From NCBI GenBank assembly GCA_025174535.1, contig JALBUN010000010.1, forward strand, positions 2,108,001-2,172,000: a DNA stretch of 64,000 bases, given 5' to 3'. The notes under the pieces are model-generated. The model was not told the origin of the DNA. It worked only from the letters and a program-made list of their open reading frames with translations, and searched no databases. Position numbers and translations under genes: made by a program. The stretch comes from Cantharellus purpuraceus (taxonomy: Eukaryota > Basidiomycota > Agaricomycetes > Cantharellales > Hydnaceae). This document shows, one piece after another, positions 44,758 to 56,363 of the stretch (position 1 is its first letter; every line of letters begins with the position of its first letter).

Positions 44758-47134
44758 CATTACAATAGTTTTTTTTTTTTCTTCTTTCTTTCTATTTTAT
44801 TTTATTTACTGAATACCCCATTTCTGCGTTTTGTTCCTATACCATCCCGCTTATGGATCGTATGTTATTACGGACTGGGCTTCGACGAACGCTTGCATGA
44901 GAGGATTGTGTCTGTACATTTGGATATGTGTTCCTACCAGCGGCCTGATGTTTTACTTACGCTTGAGAATGAAATTCATTTAGAATATACTGACACCATC
45001 TGGAAGACCTGAAATCGACCGTTAGCACATTTTGCTGTAATGAAAGTAAATCAAACTTCTTGGGAGTTACACGACAAGCTCATATGGTGACGTCATATAT
45101 CCCCAGGTTCTCTAGTCAGGAACAAGAAATAATTGGCAAAGACTCTTCCTCTTGGACTTTTCCCTCCGCGCGTGCCCAAAAAAGCAATCAGAATACATGG
45201 CACTAGACATTTTAAAGACACAGCAAGGAGAATGACCAGCAAGCATACAGTAAATTCATACAGTTATCCACGTTTCATTTCTGGACTGACGACAATGGTT
45301 ATCCCTGTCGAGTAGTAGGCCTGATCCTGATAAGAAACTTCATCCTCGAGCACTGGAGCAATTGCGTGACTCTTGTAACGGCGCCGAACCCCGCTGCTAA
45401 CGTGGCCCACGACGTGTCATATGTTTCAAATCGATCCCAGCCCCTGAGGCCGGAGCGATAGACTAGCCATCCTTACTCCTGGGATAAATAAGCCTTGACA
45501 TGGGCGCGAAATAGGACGCTTATGGCCGGTGAAATGCACTGGTACTGATCTGTCTTACTTCATAGCTCAACGGATCCATCGAGCACGGATGACGGATACC
45601 TCGACGCGCAACACTAGTGGAGAACTTCACCTAGGCACCACAAGACCCATCATGAGCGACACCAAATATCCGGAGCCGCCCACCCATCATATGGCATCTC
45701 ATGTTGTTACATCAAACAACCTTGTCTTGATTTGTTGTATATCAAACCTATGATACAAGTGCGATTCTCATGACAACTTTGCAAAACACGTTATGTTCAG
45801 ACACTGATGATTTACCAGCATATAAGCTCGAGCGAGGGCTTATAACCCTATACTGTTCTAGTTCCAGTCACGAGTCATGGTGTCCGCACGCCGAAGGGAC
45901 CGCGAAGCCAAAGAGGTGTAACATAGCTGTTACAAAAACAGACAGGAGCAAGACACGACGGTGTTAAGCGCAGTAATAATATATTAGAGTGAACCCGAAT
46001 AATATCTGGGATTCGTGGAGGTAGTTCGTGAGAACTAGTACAATCCCGCACATCGTCCGTACTCCTCCGACCAAACCACAACAGATTGATGACACGTCGC
46101 GTCATCATCCAACAGAGGCGACAACACCGATGTGGTGGTTGAGTGACAAATCCATGAGGCATTTACTTTACTAGAGCAGCTGTATAATGTGCAATCGCAT
46201 ACGTCGCTGCCACATTCCAACACTAAATCTATATTGGCTCCGCATAAAAAATGTCGACGAAGGTCGCATATATACGCAACCTTGGGCTCTCCACACGACT
46301 GCGGGCGATTCCCATATGTAGCACATCCTGATTGCTACTCGATCGTTGGTCATCTCACCTGTGAATTATTGTTCTCTCTCGCAGACGTCCGCTCCATTGG
46401 ATTCGCGATTCGACAAACAGACTCTGTTTTTCCTGATCTTGTCCTTACGGGTCGGCCTGCGCAAAAAAAATTTTAAAAATCGGTTCGTCTTTGCCTTGCC
46501 ATGGTTGTACGGATGTGTAGTAAGACGAGGGACTGCTCCGAGAGCTAAGAGTATTGGAACACCTCCTTCCGAGACTGCAGCCTCCTGCGTTCCTTGGCCA
46601 TGACCAGCGGTACGACACAGACCCACAACACACTGTTTCTTTCGCTGTTTGCTCCTTCACGGATCAGAGACGAGCCATTTCCAGGATTACGAGGTTACAA
46701 ATTTCCTTTTGACGACAACCTGAATTGGAATGAAGAAGCTCGCTCGGGGGACTCAGATGCCTAGTCACTGTTGTAAGGGTTTCCAAACAGGCGGATGAGC
46801 CTCGTCCAGTCTCCGCACGACTGGAGGGTGTTCATCAACTGGAGCGGCCTGCTGAAGCTCCTTCGTGTTTAGTTTTCTTAACTGTCAAACCGTCTCGGGC
46901 AAGGCAAACAGATATAGTTCTTGAACATGGCGTGTAGCTGTGCTGTCCGTATCGAATTTCAACATGAAATCATTTGTAACTGAACTATCCATAGGCTCTT
47001 ATCCCCGACACGACAGATCTGGTTGATGTGAACAGCTGTTGCAGACTGCAGAGATCTGATTCCCTGACAGCAGAACGATGAGATCAGCATGGCGTAGTCA
47101 TGATAAGACTTACAATGGTTTCAATAAATCCTGA
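44758..47134. other. No confident gene; degraded BTB flank at the right end
   Basis: The first ~150 bases are the T-rich 3' flank of the kinase. Beyond that, only short frames without motifs are seen on either strand. From about 47,020 the sequence resembles the 3' flank of the BTB genes (shared GCAGAACGATGAGATCAGCA with 50,152-50,170). Confidence 0.4.
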
Positions 47135-47315
47135 TTGCGCTCTGTAAGTTCAACTCAGGGCCGACCGGCGGAAGATCGAAGTCGGCCGAGATGTTTTCCC
47201 ATACTTCCTCCTGAACCTTGTTCTTCAGAATGTACCAGTCCTTGCATGTACTGCAAGCAGTCGCTATCACATCGCATTAGAACAGGAACTGTAAACATTC
47301 CATCAAATAGACACC
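47135..47315 (-). pseudogene. C-terminal fragment of a BTB protein gene
   Basis: The plus-strand sequence matches the 3' coding ends of the BTB genes at 47,647 and 50,202: the last ~60 codons with LMRCDSD and the Asp-Leu-rich end, but with indels and a lost frame. It ends abruptly at 47,315 where the tandem-duplicated flank begins. It marks a third, truncated tandem copy. Confidence 0.6.
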
Positions 47316-47646
47316 AGATCGCGGAAGTAGTGTTATGACACTAGATCCTGTGCGGATTGCATTGATGGTATTCTTCAAGACGTATATTACTTCGGGAAAA
47401 GACCTTTCTAGTTCAGCCAACATGCTGTGAAAAGAGGAGGGGGGGCGAGAAAATGTATCTAGGGACGAGAGCGTGCGCAAGTACGAAGCCTACACATGCC
47501 ACATCTTCCAAGGGCGTCATATTGCCGACACGACAAAGTTAAACATTTGAATTTCTATCACAAACTGCAGGGATCCCATTTCCCCAGCTCTGAGGGCAGA
47601 ACGGTGAGATCGGCATGACAAAGTCACGATATAACTCACAATGTTT

Positions 47647-48684
47647 TCAAAGAATCCTGATTGTGCTCTTTGAGTACAACTCAAGGTCGACCGCTGGAAG
47701 ATCAAAGTCAGCTGGGATGTTTTCCCATACTTCCTGAACCTTGTTATTCAGAATGTCCATGTACCAATCCTTGCATCCAAGGCAAGCGCTTGTCAAGCTG
47801 TCGCTATCACATCGCATTAGAGCAGGAAGTGTAAACATTCCATCAAATAGACATTTAGAGAGTTTGCTTCGAAGTGCCAAAGATTCATGAACACAATAAC
47901 TTGCACCGGGTTTTAGACATTGCCTGAATGATCTGCGGTGTTTGAAGATCGTTTTTGACGGCGGTGACGCATTCCACATTGGTAGGTCGCTAGGGGGCGA
48001 TTTGAGTACTGCGAGTGCTCTCAATCGATCCTGAGAGCGCGCAAGCCCCTTGGTCAGTCGGACCACATTTTCAGGGGAGAGCACGTTTGAAATCTCCATC
48101 CACCGTGTCCCCCATGCACAGGCAAGTTCATAAAATGCGGTTGGGAGGAGCTCGTTAATGTGGCAGCGCTGCGCAGTCTCGATCAGCTTTATTGCCTGAA
48201 GGACTCTATATTCAGGAGAGCCAAGGTATGTGATACGTGCGAAGTAGTCGGAGCGATTGACTGGCCAGTGCTCCAGTAGACGTTGCTGCATTTCCTGCTG
48301 CAGCCATTCAATCTGATATTTATGAGAGAGTCGCATGATTCCTAACACAGCATCAAGCGTCTGTGTTTGTGGTTTTCTTAAGAAACAGTGAATGAGAATT
48401 TCATAGAAGACGTCAGATTCAACGGACTGTTTATGATAAACCGCTCCCAGGAGTGCTTTCAGGTCGTGGATTGAATCATCTCGGAGAGGGACTGACGGAT
48501 TCCCGTACTCCTCTGAAGGCTGTGGCATCGTGAGCATGTCACGAAAGACAGGGCTCGCCATGCTTAGGATGGTGCGGTGAACGCGAAAGTGGTATTCGAC
48601 GCCATCCTCTGTGACGCTCAATACAATGTCACCGTCTTCGAACCAAAAGTCTTCAGATCTGATGGGGGATGAAGGCTCGCTCAT
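47647..48684 (-). CDS. BTB/POZ domain protein, paralogue 1
   Basis: A 345-codon open frame from ATG 48,684. Residues ~10-105 form a BTB domain: EDFWFEDGDIVLSVTEDGVE, YHFRVHRTILSMASPVFRDM and LKALLGAVYH. Residues after that contain LSHKYQIEWLQQEM, AIKLIETAQRCHINELLPTA and a C-terminal Cys pair (ACLGCKDWYMDIL). This layout is common in large BTB families of Agaricomycetes, where function is mostly unknown; BTB domains mediate dimerisation and can recruit Cul3. A GT-AG bounded 51-base in-frame segment (48,361-48,411) lies where paralogue 2 needs an intron, so the true protein may lack 17 residues. Terminal residues are STIRIL, shared with paralogue 2. Confidence 0.8.
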   Translation of the reverse strand: MSEPSSPIRSEDFWFEDGDIVLSVTEDGVEYHFRVHRTILSMASPVFRDMLTMPQPSEEYGNPSVPLRDDSIHDLKALLGAVYHKQSVESDVFYEILIHCFLRKPQTQTLDAVLGIMRLSHKYQIEWLQQEMQQRLLEHWPVNRSDYFARITYLGSPEYRVLQAIKLIETAQRCHINELLPTAFYELACAWGTRWMEISNVLSPENVVRLTKGLARSQDRLRALAVLKSPPSDLPMWNASPPSKTIFKHRRSFRQCLKPGASYCVHESLALRSKLSKCLFDGMFTLPALMRCDSDSLTSACLGCKDWYMDILNNKVQEVWENIPADFDLPAVDLELYSKSTIRIL

Positions 48685-49049
48685 AGGAGATGGAGGAAAC
48701 GAGTGTTTGACTTGCTGAAGGAGGTGAAGGGCGACGTCCCTCGAGGGTAGAGGTTCGAAAGTATAGACACGTGCAAACCATGGACTGTGTAATATAGTAC
48801 TCCACGTGCTTCACCTTCAGGCTGTCACAGTGTCGGTGATACAATCGCAGGCTGGAAACTTGACAGTCATATCACTATCATGCACGGTGCTATTGGAATA
48901 TTGAGCGGGTCACATATATTGAACGGGTCATATATGTGGATTTATCCACATATGTGAAATGGACACACATCGATGACACATCACGGCGACATCACCGACA
49001 TGTTTCAGGTGTTGCCTTATTAAATGTTTTCATTCAATATTTTAACCAT

Positions 49050-49119
49050 CACAGACATATATAACACGTCTGTGAGTGTTCGTCCTTCCTCAGCCGTATT
49101 CACAATATCCGGACTGAGG
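49050..49119. repeat. Double-hairpin repeat, copy 2
   Basis: Hairpin one has arms CACAGAC and GTCTGTG (49,050-49,074). Hairpin two has arms CCTCAG and CTGAGG with an inner CCGTAT/ATATCCGG stem (49,088-49,119). A lone inner hairpin CCGTAT/ATACGG recurs at 49,551-49,569. The surrounding 48,685-50,201 interval otherwise holds no gene, only AT-rich sequence and the duplicated BTB flank. Confidence 0.55.
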
Positions 49120-50201
49120 TGAAGAGCACTAATACCTTTTCACATTTTACATTCAACTTATACCTTCTATCATGTAGTCCTCATGGAAGATATGGATGTG
49201 AAGAGGGACAAGATATATAAACTTCAGTTGTGCGGGGAGCAATCAACTGTAGATTCAGTAGCTACCTAGATATATAACTACAGAGCTCACGGTTAATGTA
49301 GTTAGACATATGAGAATGAAATGGAACGTACACTTCAGTTGTGCGGGGAGCAATCAACTGAAGTGTCCGATAGAACGATATTGAACTTATATACTATCAA
49401 GTCAGGTGGGCAAAATAAAATGAGTATCGCCGTACTCGACCGCTATGCCTATGTATTTGCGCCTGTTGAACTGTGTGGTACCTCAACTATGCTTCCGTGT
49501 TCGTCGGCCTCGATACTCCAACACCTCATTCTTCAGGTATCTACATAAGCCGTATTCACAATATACGGACTGAGCGAGATTGTAGCTTGTTGGCTCCCTC
49601 ATGTTCCTCGAACGTAGATTTCATGAAATGTCGCGGCTTATGTAGTGTTGAAATTGAAATTCCTCCGCGGCAAAGATTCTGTGATGTCGCGGAATCTCCG
49701 TATATAAACCAGAGTGAACTGTCGCATCGTGAAAACCTTTGTCACGAATGGCTATATCGACATAGCAGCGGTGTCATCGATAGACCAAGAAGTTGAGCCA
49801 GTGCGTGCACTTCGTTGACTTTAGACAAGCATCTCATTAGCCGTCCGGTCATATGGCCAGGTCGCGGAAGTAGTGTTATGACACTAGATCCTGTGCGGAT
49901 TGCCTTGATGGCACTCTTCAAGAGACGCATATTTCCTCGAGAAAACACCTTTCCAGTTCAGCCGACATACTTGTGAAAAAAGGAAGGGGAGGGGGGGGGG
50001 GCGAGAAAATGTATCTAGAGACGAGAGCATTCGCAAGTACGAAGCCTACACATGCCACATCTTCAAGGGCGTCATATTGCCGACACGACAAAGTTAAACA
50101 TTTGAACTTCTATCACAAACTGCTGGGATCCCATTTCCCCAGCTCTGAGGGCAGAACGATGAGATCAGCATGACAAAGTCACGATATAACTCACAATGTT
50201 T

Positions 50202-51253
50202 TCAAAGAATCCTGATTGTGCTCGTTGAGTACAACTCAGGGTCAACCGCTGGAAGATCAAAGTCGGCTGGGATGTTTTCCCATACTTCCTGAACCTTGTT
50301 CTTCAAGATGTCCTTGTACCACTCCTTGCATGTAACGCAAGTGTCTTTCAAGCCGTTGCTATCACATCGCATTAGAGCAGGAAGCGTAAACATTCCATCA
50401 AAGAGATATTCGGAGAGTTGGCTTCGAATTCCCAAAGATCCGCCACAGTAACATACACCGTAAGCGATATATGTGCGACGTTGACATTCCCCAAATGATT
50501 TACGGTGCCCGAAGATCGTTTTTGACGGCGATGACGTATTCCACATTGGTGGGTCAGTGGACAATTTCTTGAACTCTGCGAGCACTCTCGATCGCTGCTG
50601 AGAGCGCTCAAGCCCATTGATCAATCTGACCAAATTTCCATGAGAAAGGACATTTGAAATCTCCGCCCACTGTGTCCCCCATGCACAAGCAAGCTCATAA
50701 AACGCTGTCGGAAGGAGCTCGTCGACCTGGCAGTGTTGCGCGGTCTCGATCAGCTTAATCGCCTGAGAGACTCTATCTCCAGAAAGGCCGACGACCGTTC
50801 GACGCTTGACGTAGTCAGAGTGATTGAGTGGCCAATCCTTCTGCAGCTTCCACAGCATCTCCCGTTGCAATCCTTCTACTTGATATTTATGCGAGAGTCG
50901 CAAGATCCCCAAAGACATGTCAAATGTCGTTATCTGTGCTTTTCTTAAAAGATATCAATGAGGAATCTTACGCAAGCCCCCCTCTCGACGCACCGTGCGT
51001 GGTAGAGAGCACCCAAGAATGCTTTCAGGTCGTGGACTGGATCACCTAGGAGAGGGACTGCTGGTGGCGGATTCTCGCGCTCCGAAGGCTGTGGCATCGT
51101 GAGCATGTCATGAAAGACAGGGCTTGCTATGCTTAGGATGGCGCGGTGAACGCGAAAGTGGTGTTCGACGCCGTCCTCTGTGACACTCAATACAATGTCA
51201 CCGTCTTCGAACCAAAAGTCTTCAGATCTGATGGGGGATGAAGGTTCACTCAT
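50202..51253 (-). CDS. BTB/POZ domain protein, paralogue 2
   Basis: ATG at 51,253 in the same position as paralogue 1 (both start MSEPSSPIRSEDFWFEDGDI). The BTB half ends ALYHARCVERGAC; the second half resumes ITTFDMSLGILRLSHKYQVE in another frame. A GT-AG pair at 50,971-50,934 joins them in phase, but that intron would be only 38 bases, shorter than its neighbours. The C-terminal half aligns throughout with paralogue 1 (AIKLIETAQHCQVDELLPTA, TCVTCKEWYKDIL, STIRIL). Either the intron is unusually small or a deletion has damaged this copy; I favour a functional gene slightly. Function unknown. Confidence 0.6.
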
Positions 51254-51948
51254 TGGAGAGGGTGATGAAAATAGGTTAACTCCTTGGAGAATGAGAGGAT
51301 CGGTGATCTTCCTCGAGGGTGTAGTTGGTTGACCAGAGGCGGACCGCGACAAATCGCACGACTATATGTGAGTACTGTTTCCACGTCTGCATTTCACCCT
51401 GTCAGTGTCAATCACATGATTGTTTACGCCGAGCATTCGTCAGTCATTATTCGGAATACAGGGAAATCCATCATACATGACGTCAAGGATCAAAAGTTCA
51501 TAGGAGACATTATCCGACGAGGTGCAGTCACATCCTATAGATCACGGGGCTTTCTTCACACGTGAAATGTAGAGTTCGACTTACAAAACAAATGTTACGT
51601 TGAAAAACGCGGTTTCGATAGCGATATACTGCTGCCAATATGGAGGGACCCCCAAAGTACCGTGATGTTCAGTAAGCACTGCCCCGAGCCTGCACTTCAC
51701 TCCATGACCTTGGACCTTGACCAACTCCAATCGATGATCTAGAACAAAAGTACAACTATTACGGATCTTCCCATCCCAGCCGACATACCGTATTGTTATT
51801 ATTGTCAACTTGCAGGGTTCCATCGGCCAGATCCATATGGACCCATAGATTACGTTACTCGAATGTTCTCGCGCGTCGTAGAAGCCGGGCTTATAGAGCG
51901 CCACCTGTCCGTTCTCAGCCAGCTCGTTGCTCATCCAGCCTTTCTTTC

Positions 51949-53997
51949 ATGGACCACCACGACAACCCCTCGGAAAATGACGACGGACACGTATACCAGA
52001 CAGAAACTTTCGTTTTTACCGGCAATGGTGGACCGGCACTCCTTGCGACCATGCAGAACCTCATGAACAGAATAATGCATGGTCAACAGCAGCAGCAACA
52101 GCAGCAGCAGCAGCAGCAGCCAGCTCAATCAGAGCAATCCGAACAATTGGAGCAGCAGGTTCAACCAGAGCAATTACCACATCCTCATAGTGAAGATGCC
52201 GATATGCCTGGTGCAGATGACCCTCCAGTACCTGAACTTCCCCCCGCCAACGACGAGAACATGCCACCATCGGATCCGCTTTCGAACGATGGAGCGCCTC
52301 CTGGATCCCGCCCCATCCGTCCTCTTCCACGCCCTCACGCCCATTTCCATGCTCACACTCCGGGCGGCATTATCGATTTATTCACTTTCAACCTCGGCGT
52401 ACTCCCTCCCGCATCTCCGCCGGGCGCCGCAACCTTCACGTTCAACGTCGGACCTGACGTCTTCGCAGGCTTCGAGGCTTTTTTCCTAGGTGGAATGCAG
52501 AAAGACCGCGAGCCGGATCCAGAACGTGCCAAAGTGCTTTTAAAAGGCATGGAGGTCGTGCCTGAGGGCCTCGTGCGCCGCCTCGAGCGTGCGGGCGGGG
52601 TTCCGGGTGGGCAGAGCAATGAGGATGGCGCAGGCTGTGCAGTGTGCTGGGGCCCCCTCCTTGATGAGGTCGACCCCGGCGAGTGGGATACATCCAAAGA
52701 GAAGGAAGACAAGGCTAGAATGGCGGCAGATGATAAAGAACATAGCGATCATGACGACAATGAGCTACACGGTCGCATCGTCGCATTGCCGTGTGCTCAT
52801 GTATACCACGCCGACTGTTTACTCCCGTGGTTCTCTCGCAATACAACTTGCCCCATGTGTAGATTCGATGTCGACCCCGAATCATTAACTTGGACACCAC
52901 GGCCACCTGCTACTGAGCCTCCGCCGCCACCCCCACCAGCGAACGACATTCCACCAGAGAATCCGTCCGAATTTCCACCTCCGCCGCTCGGAACTCAGGA
53001 CTCTCCCAATGGGCCAACGGACCAGCATCGTCAGTTGAATGCTGCTCAGGCGGCTCGTTTCAATAGTTTTATTAACACATTCCTCCGCGGTGCGCCGTTT
53101 ACACCACGACACCCAAATCAGCCTGCGCCGCAGACTCAACATCAACAGCAGCCGCAACATCCACCTCAGGCTCAGGCCCAGCCGCAGCCGCAGCCGCAAC
53201 CGCAGAATCCACTGCAGCTACAGAATCCACTACAGCCACAGAATCCACCGCAGCTATTGAATCCCAATGAGCTTCCCGCCTTTGGCCTTGCGCCACCACA
53301 TCCACCTCCTCCCAATCCATTCGTCCTTCCGCCATTGTTCCCGTTTCCAATGCCTCTATTTACTGTTCCGCAACCCGCGCAACCTAATGCTACTGGAGCT
53401 GACGCCCACGCCGTACCACCCCCACCCCCTCTTCCATTCAACATCCCCAATGTTCCCTCTAATATCCACCCTCAAACCCACCCACTCGCGTTCCATTGGT
53501 CACCTGAAAATGGTCTTCCCACTATGGCACCGCCTCCACAAACACACCCCCGATCTTCCTCACCATCCCCACCACCACTCCGTGAGCGCAAAAAGTGGAC
53601 ACCACCTGAGCCGGTGGGAAAGACACTTCGTCAGCGAGTTGAGGAGAAGGAGCGCGAACTTGGCCTGCGCTGTGACGATATGGTGTGCGGGGTGGCACCT
53701 TCGGATGAAGACCCTACCCCAATTGCGTTGCAATCCGCGTCTGGAACGAAGAGGACTACTATTAGAGCAGCGTATGATACACACGGCAAGGCGTGTGAGC
53801 ATTCGTTCCACCCGGCGTGTCTTGTGACAAGCGCGCGAGTGGCGGGGGTGACTGGAGATGAGGATGAGATTAAAGAGGAGGAGAATGTTGTGCAGGACGA
53901 GCTGCAGGTAGCTTGTCCGGTGTGTAGAGCGGTTGGCTCGCTAAGCCGCGTGGAATGGGATCAGGGTGTGCAAGCATCTGAAGCAGAGATGGCTTGA
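51949..53997 (+). CDS. RING-H2 finger protein, probable E3 ubiquitin ligase
   Basis: An uninterrupted frame of ~682 codons from the first ATG that follows a plausible leader (MDHHDNPSENDDGH); the frame stays open further upstream to 51,793. It has a glutamine run near residue 45 (about 13 Q), then Pro/Glu-rich sequence. A RING-H2 follows: CAVCWGPLLDE, a long charged insert, then LPCAHVYHADCLLPWF and TTCPMCRFDVD. The middle is a very Pro/Gln-rich disordered region. Near the C-terminus is a second RING-like arrangement (MVCGVAP, CEHSFHPACL, ACPVCRAVG). RING-H2 domains bind E2 enzymes, so substrate ubiquitination is the likely role; the target is unknown. Basidiomycetes have many such proteins. 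Confidence 0.85.
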   Translation: MDHHDNPSENDDGHVYQTETFVFTGNGGPALLATMQNLMNRIMHGQQQQQQQQQQQQPAQSEQSEQLEQQVQPEQLPHPHSEDADMPGADDPPVPELPPANDENMPPSDPLSNDGAPPGSRPIRPLPRPHAHFHAHTPGGIIDLFTFNLGVLPPASPPGAATFTFNVGPDVFAGFEAFFLGGMQKDREPDPERAKVLLKGMEVVPEGLVRRLERAGGVPGGQSNEDGAGCAVCWGPLLDEVDPGEWDTSKEKEDKARMAADDKEHSDHDDNELHGRIVALPCAHVYHADCLLPWFSRNTTCPMCRFDVDPESLTWTPRPPATEPPPPPPPANDIPPENPSEFPPPPLGTQDSPNGPTDQHRQLNAAQAARFNSFINTFLRGAPFTPRHPNQPAPQTQHQQQPQHPPQAQAQPQPQPQPQNPLQLQNPLQPQNPPQLLNPNELPAFGLAPPHPPPPNPFVLPPLFPFPMPLFTVPQPAQPNATGADAHAVPPPPPLPFNIPNVPSNIHPQTHPLAFHWSPENGLPTMAPPPQTHPRSSSPSPPPLRERKKWTPPEPVGKTLRQRVEEKERELGLRCDDMVCGVAPSDEDPTPIALQSASGTKRTTIRAAYDTHGKACEHSFHPACLVTSARVAGVTGDEDEIKEEENVVQDELQVACPVCRAVGSLSRVEWDQGVQASEAEMA

Positions 53998-55374
53998 TTG
54001 TTGTCCAATTTGCCTGTAATTTTCTTGTTCTTGGTGGGTCAATTCTACGTTCCTCAAGAGTTGTTTCGGGTGCTAACGAAGCGTTTTCGTTGCATACTTG
54101 CAGTTGTCTCTCGTCACTCCCATGCAGATACAAGATCATCTCTAGCAGTGTCTTCGTACTGAATGTTTCAGTTTCATTTTCCTCTTCTGTTTCTCTATTC
54201 TGCATTCCACATGTCCAGTCTCTTAAAACCACGCAATCAGCTAATTTATTCCCGCAAGTTATACTGCCATCTCCCTCTAGTATACATGTCGTCACGCGCA
54301 AGTCAAAACGTGCCTAACATCGATACAATTTCTCCGCAGTACAACGATACGATTGTCACCAGCCTATCTAGCAAACACAACTCTTCTAGCGACGGTGGCA
54401 TGCCAAACTGATTCTTCACAAGAAACCCACTAATTCCCCTCTATGCCTATCCAAGCAAACAGTGTCAGTTGTTTCGAGTTGAACCAAAACAAAAAGGAAC
54501 GGATAAAACATTTGGTCTCTCAGTGTACAGGGTGAATATGTCGTCAAGCGCTGCCAGATGACAGCGTTGGGCTCATTAAATCATTAGTTATAAGAATCAT
54601 TGAGAAAGGAGGTAGTAGTAGGATGAAAAGTAGACAAGGAAGGATGGGGGACAAAACTCACCGCATGACGAGATCGTCTGGAGAACTACAAAACGAGTAC
54701 CTAGCCATAGCATAGCATCAACGGATAGAAGCCAATAGCCACTCAAGAAAAGCGAGCGAGAATAAGAAGTCTAGAGATGAGAACATGTCCCAGTACAAAG
54801 TCGACATGCCGCGTCCTCAAAAGCGTCGATCGCGACATTTCCTAGGCATGGGAAAAGATACCATTCATCTCGAGGTCATCAGTGACTCTGAAGAGTCAAT
54901 GGCACTGACTCGACGGTGGAGGAATTTGTGTTCGTCGGTCAGCGTGGCAAGTCCTCTGAAGAAAAAAGCGTGAGACAATTTCCCGTGCGACATATATAGT
55001 AAGTTGAGGTGAAGCTCCGCTTGAAAATGTCAGGAATGAGCGCTTGAGCACTGGTAGAGCTCGGGTATGTCCTGTTATTGGCTGAGTAGTCGCTAGTGCT
55101 GTTGGAATGTGGAATGTGGAATATATCCACATCGACGGCCCCCGTGTGGCACTAGCTGTAGTGGGCTGCACCTATGGCTAGTTTAAACCTAATCATAGAC
55201 AAACTCGCCTGGCGAGACACGCCGCTCTCTTGTGTAAGAGTGCTGTGAAGTCATAATCGCAATGAATATAATGACATAATAGGCATATAGAGGAGCACAA
55301 CTCTAAAACCCAGCTTCTTCCGGTTTAAAATTGGAACTTCATCCACAAGGGACGCCTCACTATCGTTTTCCATC
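53998..55374. other. Intergenic with a copy of the BTB-flank sequence
   Basis: No gene is recognised. Around 54,770-54,820 the sequence (CTAGAGATGAGAACATG, then GTACAAAGTCGACATGCC) resembles the BTB 3' flank at 50,014-50,064, which suggests an old rearranged copy near the inverted BTB pseudogene. A short frame at 54,785-54,973 lies in this stretch and is probably not a gene. Confidence 0.4.
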
Positions 55375-56363
55375 ATGAGTGACGTTCCACCCGTTGTAAA
55401 ACCTGGGGATTTCTGGTTCGAAGACGGTGACATTATACTGAGTGTCAGAGTGGACGACGTCGAACACCACTTTCGCGTTTACCGCACCGGTCTTTCGTGA
55501 CATGTTCTTGATGCCACAGCCTGTGGAATGCGAAACTCTTGTAGTCCCTCTACGAGGCGATTCAGCCCATGACTTGAAAGCACTCTTAGGTGCTCTCTAC
55601 TATGCACGGTATGTTGAGAGAAGCATGTTTCAATTATTGATGCCTCTCAAGAAAAGTGCAGCTCTTGACATTTGACACAACGTTGGGAATTATGCGACTT
55701 TCACAAATATCAGATAGGGGGGTTGGAACAAGGATGAGGTGGAAACTGCGGAAGGATTGGCCACTCAATTATTCCGATTATCTTGCACGCCTGAAGGCTC
55801 TCGGTTCTCCCCAGTATAGAATCACACAGGCAATTAAAGTGATCGAGACTGCACAACACCACCAGGCCAACGAGCTCCTCCCGACGGCGTTCTACGAGCT
55901 TGCCTGTGCATGGGGAACACAATGGGAGAACATTTATGGAACTTTGTCCTCCGAAAATGTGGCCCGACTGTCGGTTGGACGTGCGCGCTCTGAGCAGCGA
56001 TTACGAGCACTTATAGATGACAACAATGTCTCGAAGTCGAAGTCGAAGTCGTCGGAATCATGGCCAACTGGTCTCCTTATCAGTACCTATGCGTCACCTG
56101 GGCAATATGTCAATCATCCAGACCCAAGCTGCGATGGCTGTCCCGCCATGTTTCCAGCGTTCCGAATGAGAATTTCCTCGCTCCTTTTCAATGGGGTATT
56201 CGCAATTGCTGCGATAAAGCAATGCAGTGGTGCTGACTTGGGTAACGCATGCTCTTTTTGCAAGAACAAGTTCATGGACGTCCTGAGGAATATGTTTCAA
56301 GATTTGTGGGAAAGCATACCGACCCTCTTTGATCTCCCCGAAGTTAACCCTTACTCTAACTAA
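55375..56363 (+). pseudogene. BTB/POZ domain gene, inverted and frameshifted paralogue
   Basis: Starts MSDVPPVVKPGDFWFEDGDI and HHFRVYRT. About 20 bases encoding the usual TILSMAS are then missing, and the frame shifts before PVFRDMFLMPQP. The donor matching the intron of the paralogues reads AT instead of GT. A single-base loss sits at LSHKYQ, compensated within 17 codons. The rest is open: LNYSDYLARLKALGSPQYRI, AIKVIETAQHHQANELLPTA and CSFCKNKFMDVLRN. The N-terminal half is dead; the C-terminal half could still be transcribed. Confidence 0.75.

Larger units (their letters stand above)
47316..51264. repeat. Tandem duplication carrying two BTB genes (~2.57-kb period)
   Basis: The 3' flank (CGAGAAAATGTATCTAG, ATGCCACATCTTC and the block before each stop codon) recurs at about 47,320-47,645 and 49,858-50,200. 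The coding regions that follow are paralogous, with start codons at 48,684 and 51,253, i.e. 2,569 bases apart. Confidence 0.75.

Noticed and set aside
52885..53450. Gly/Val/Ala-rich and Arg/Leu-rich minus-strand frames
   Set aside because: Shadows of the Pro/Gln-rich region of the RING-H2 gene.
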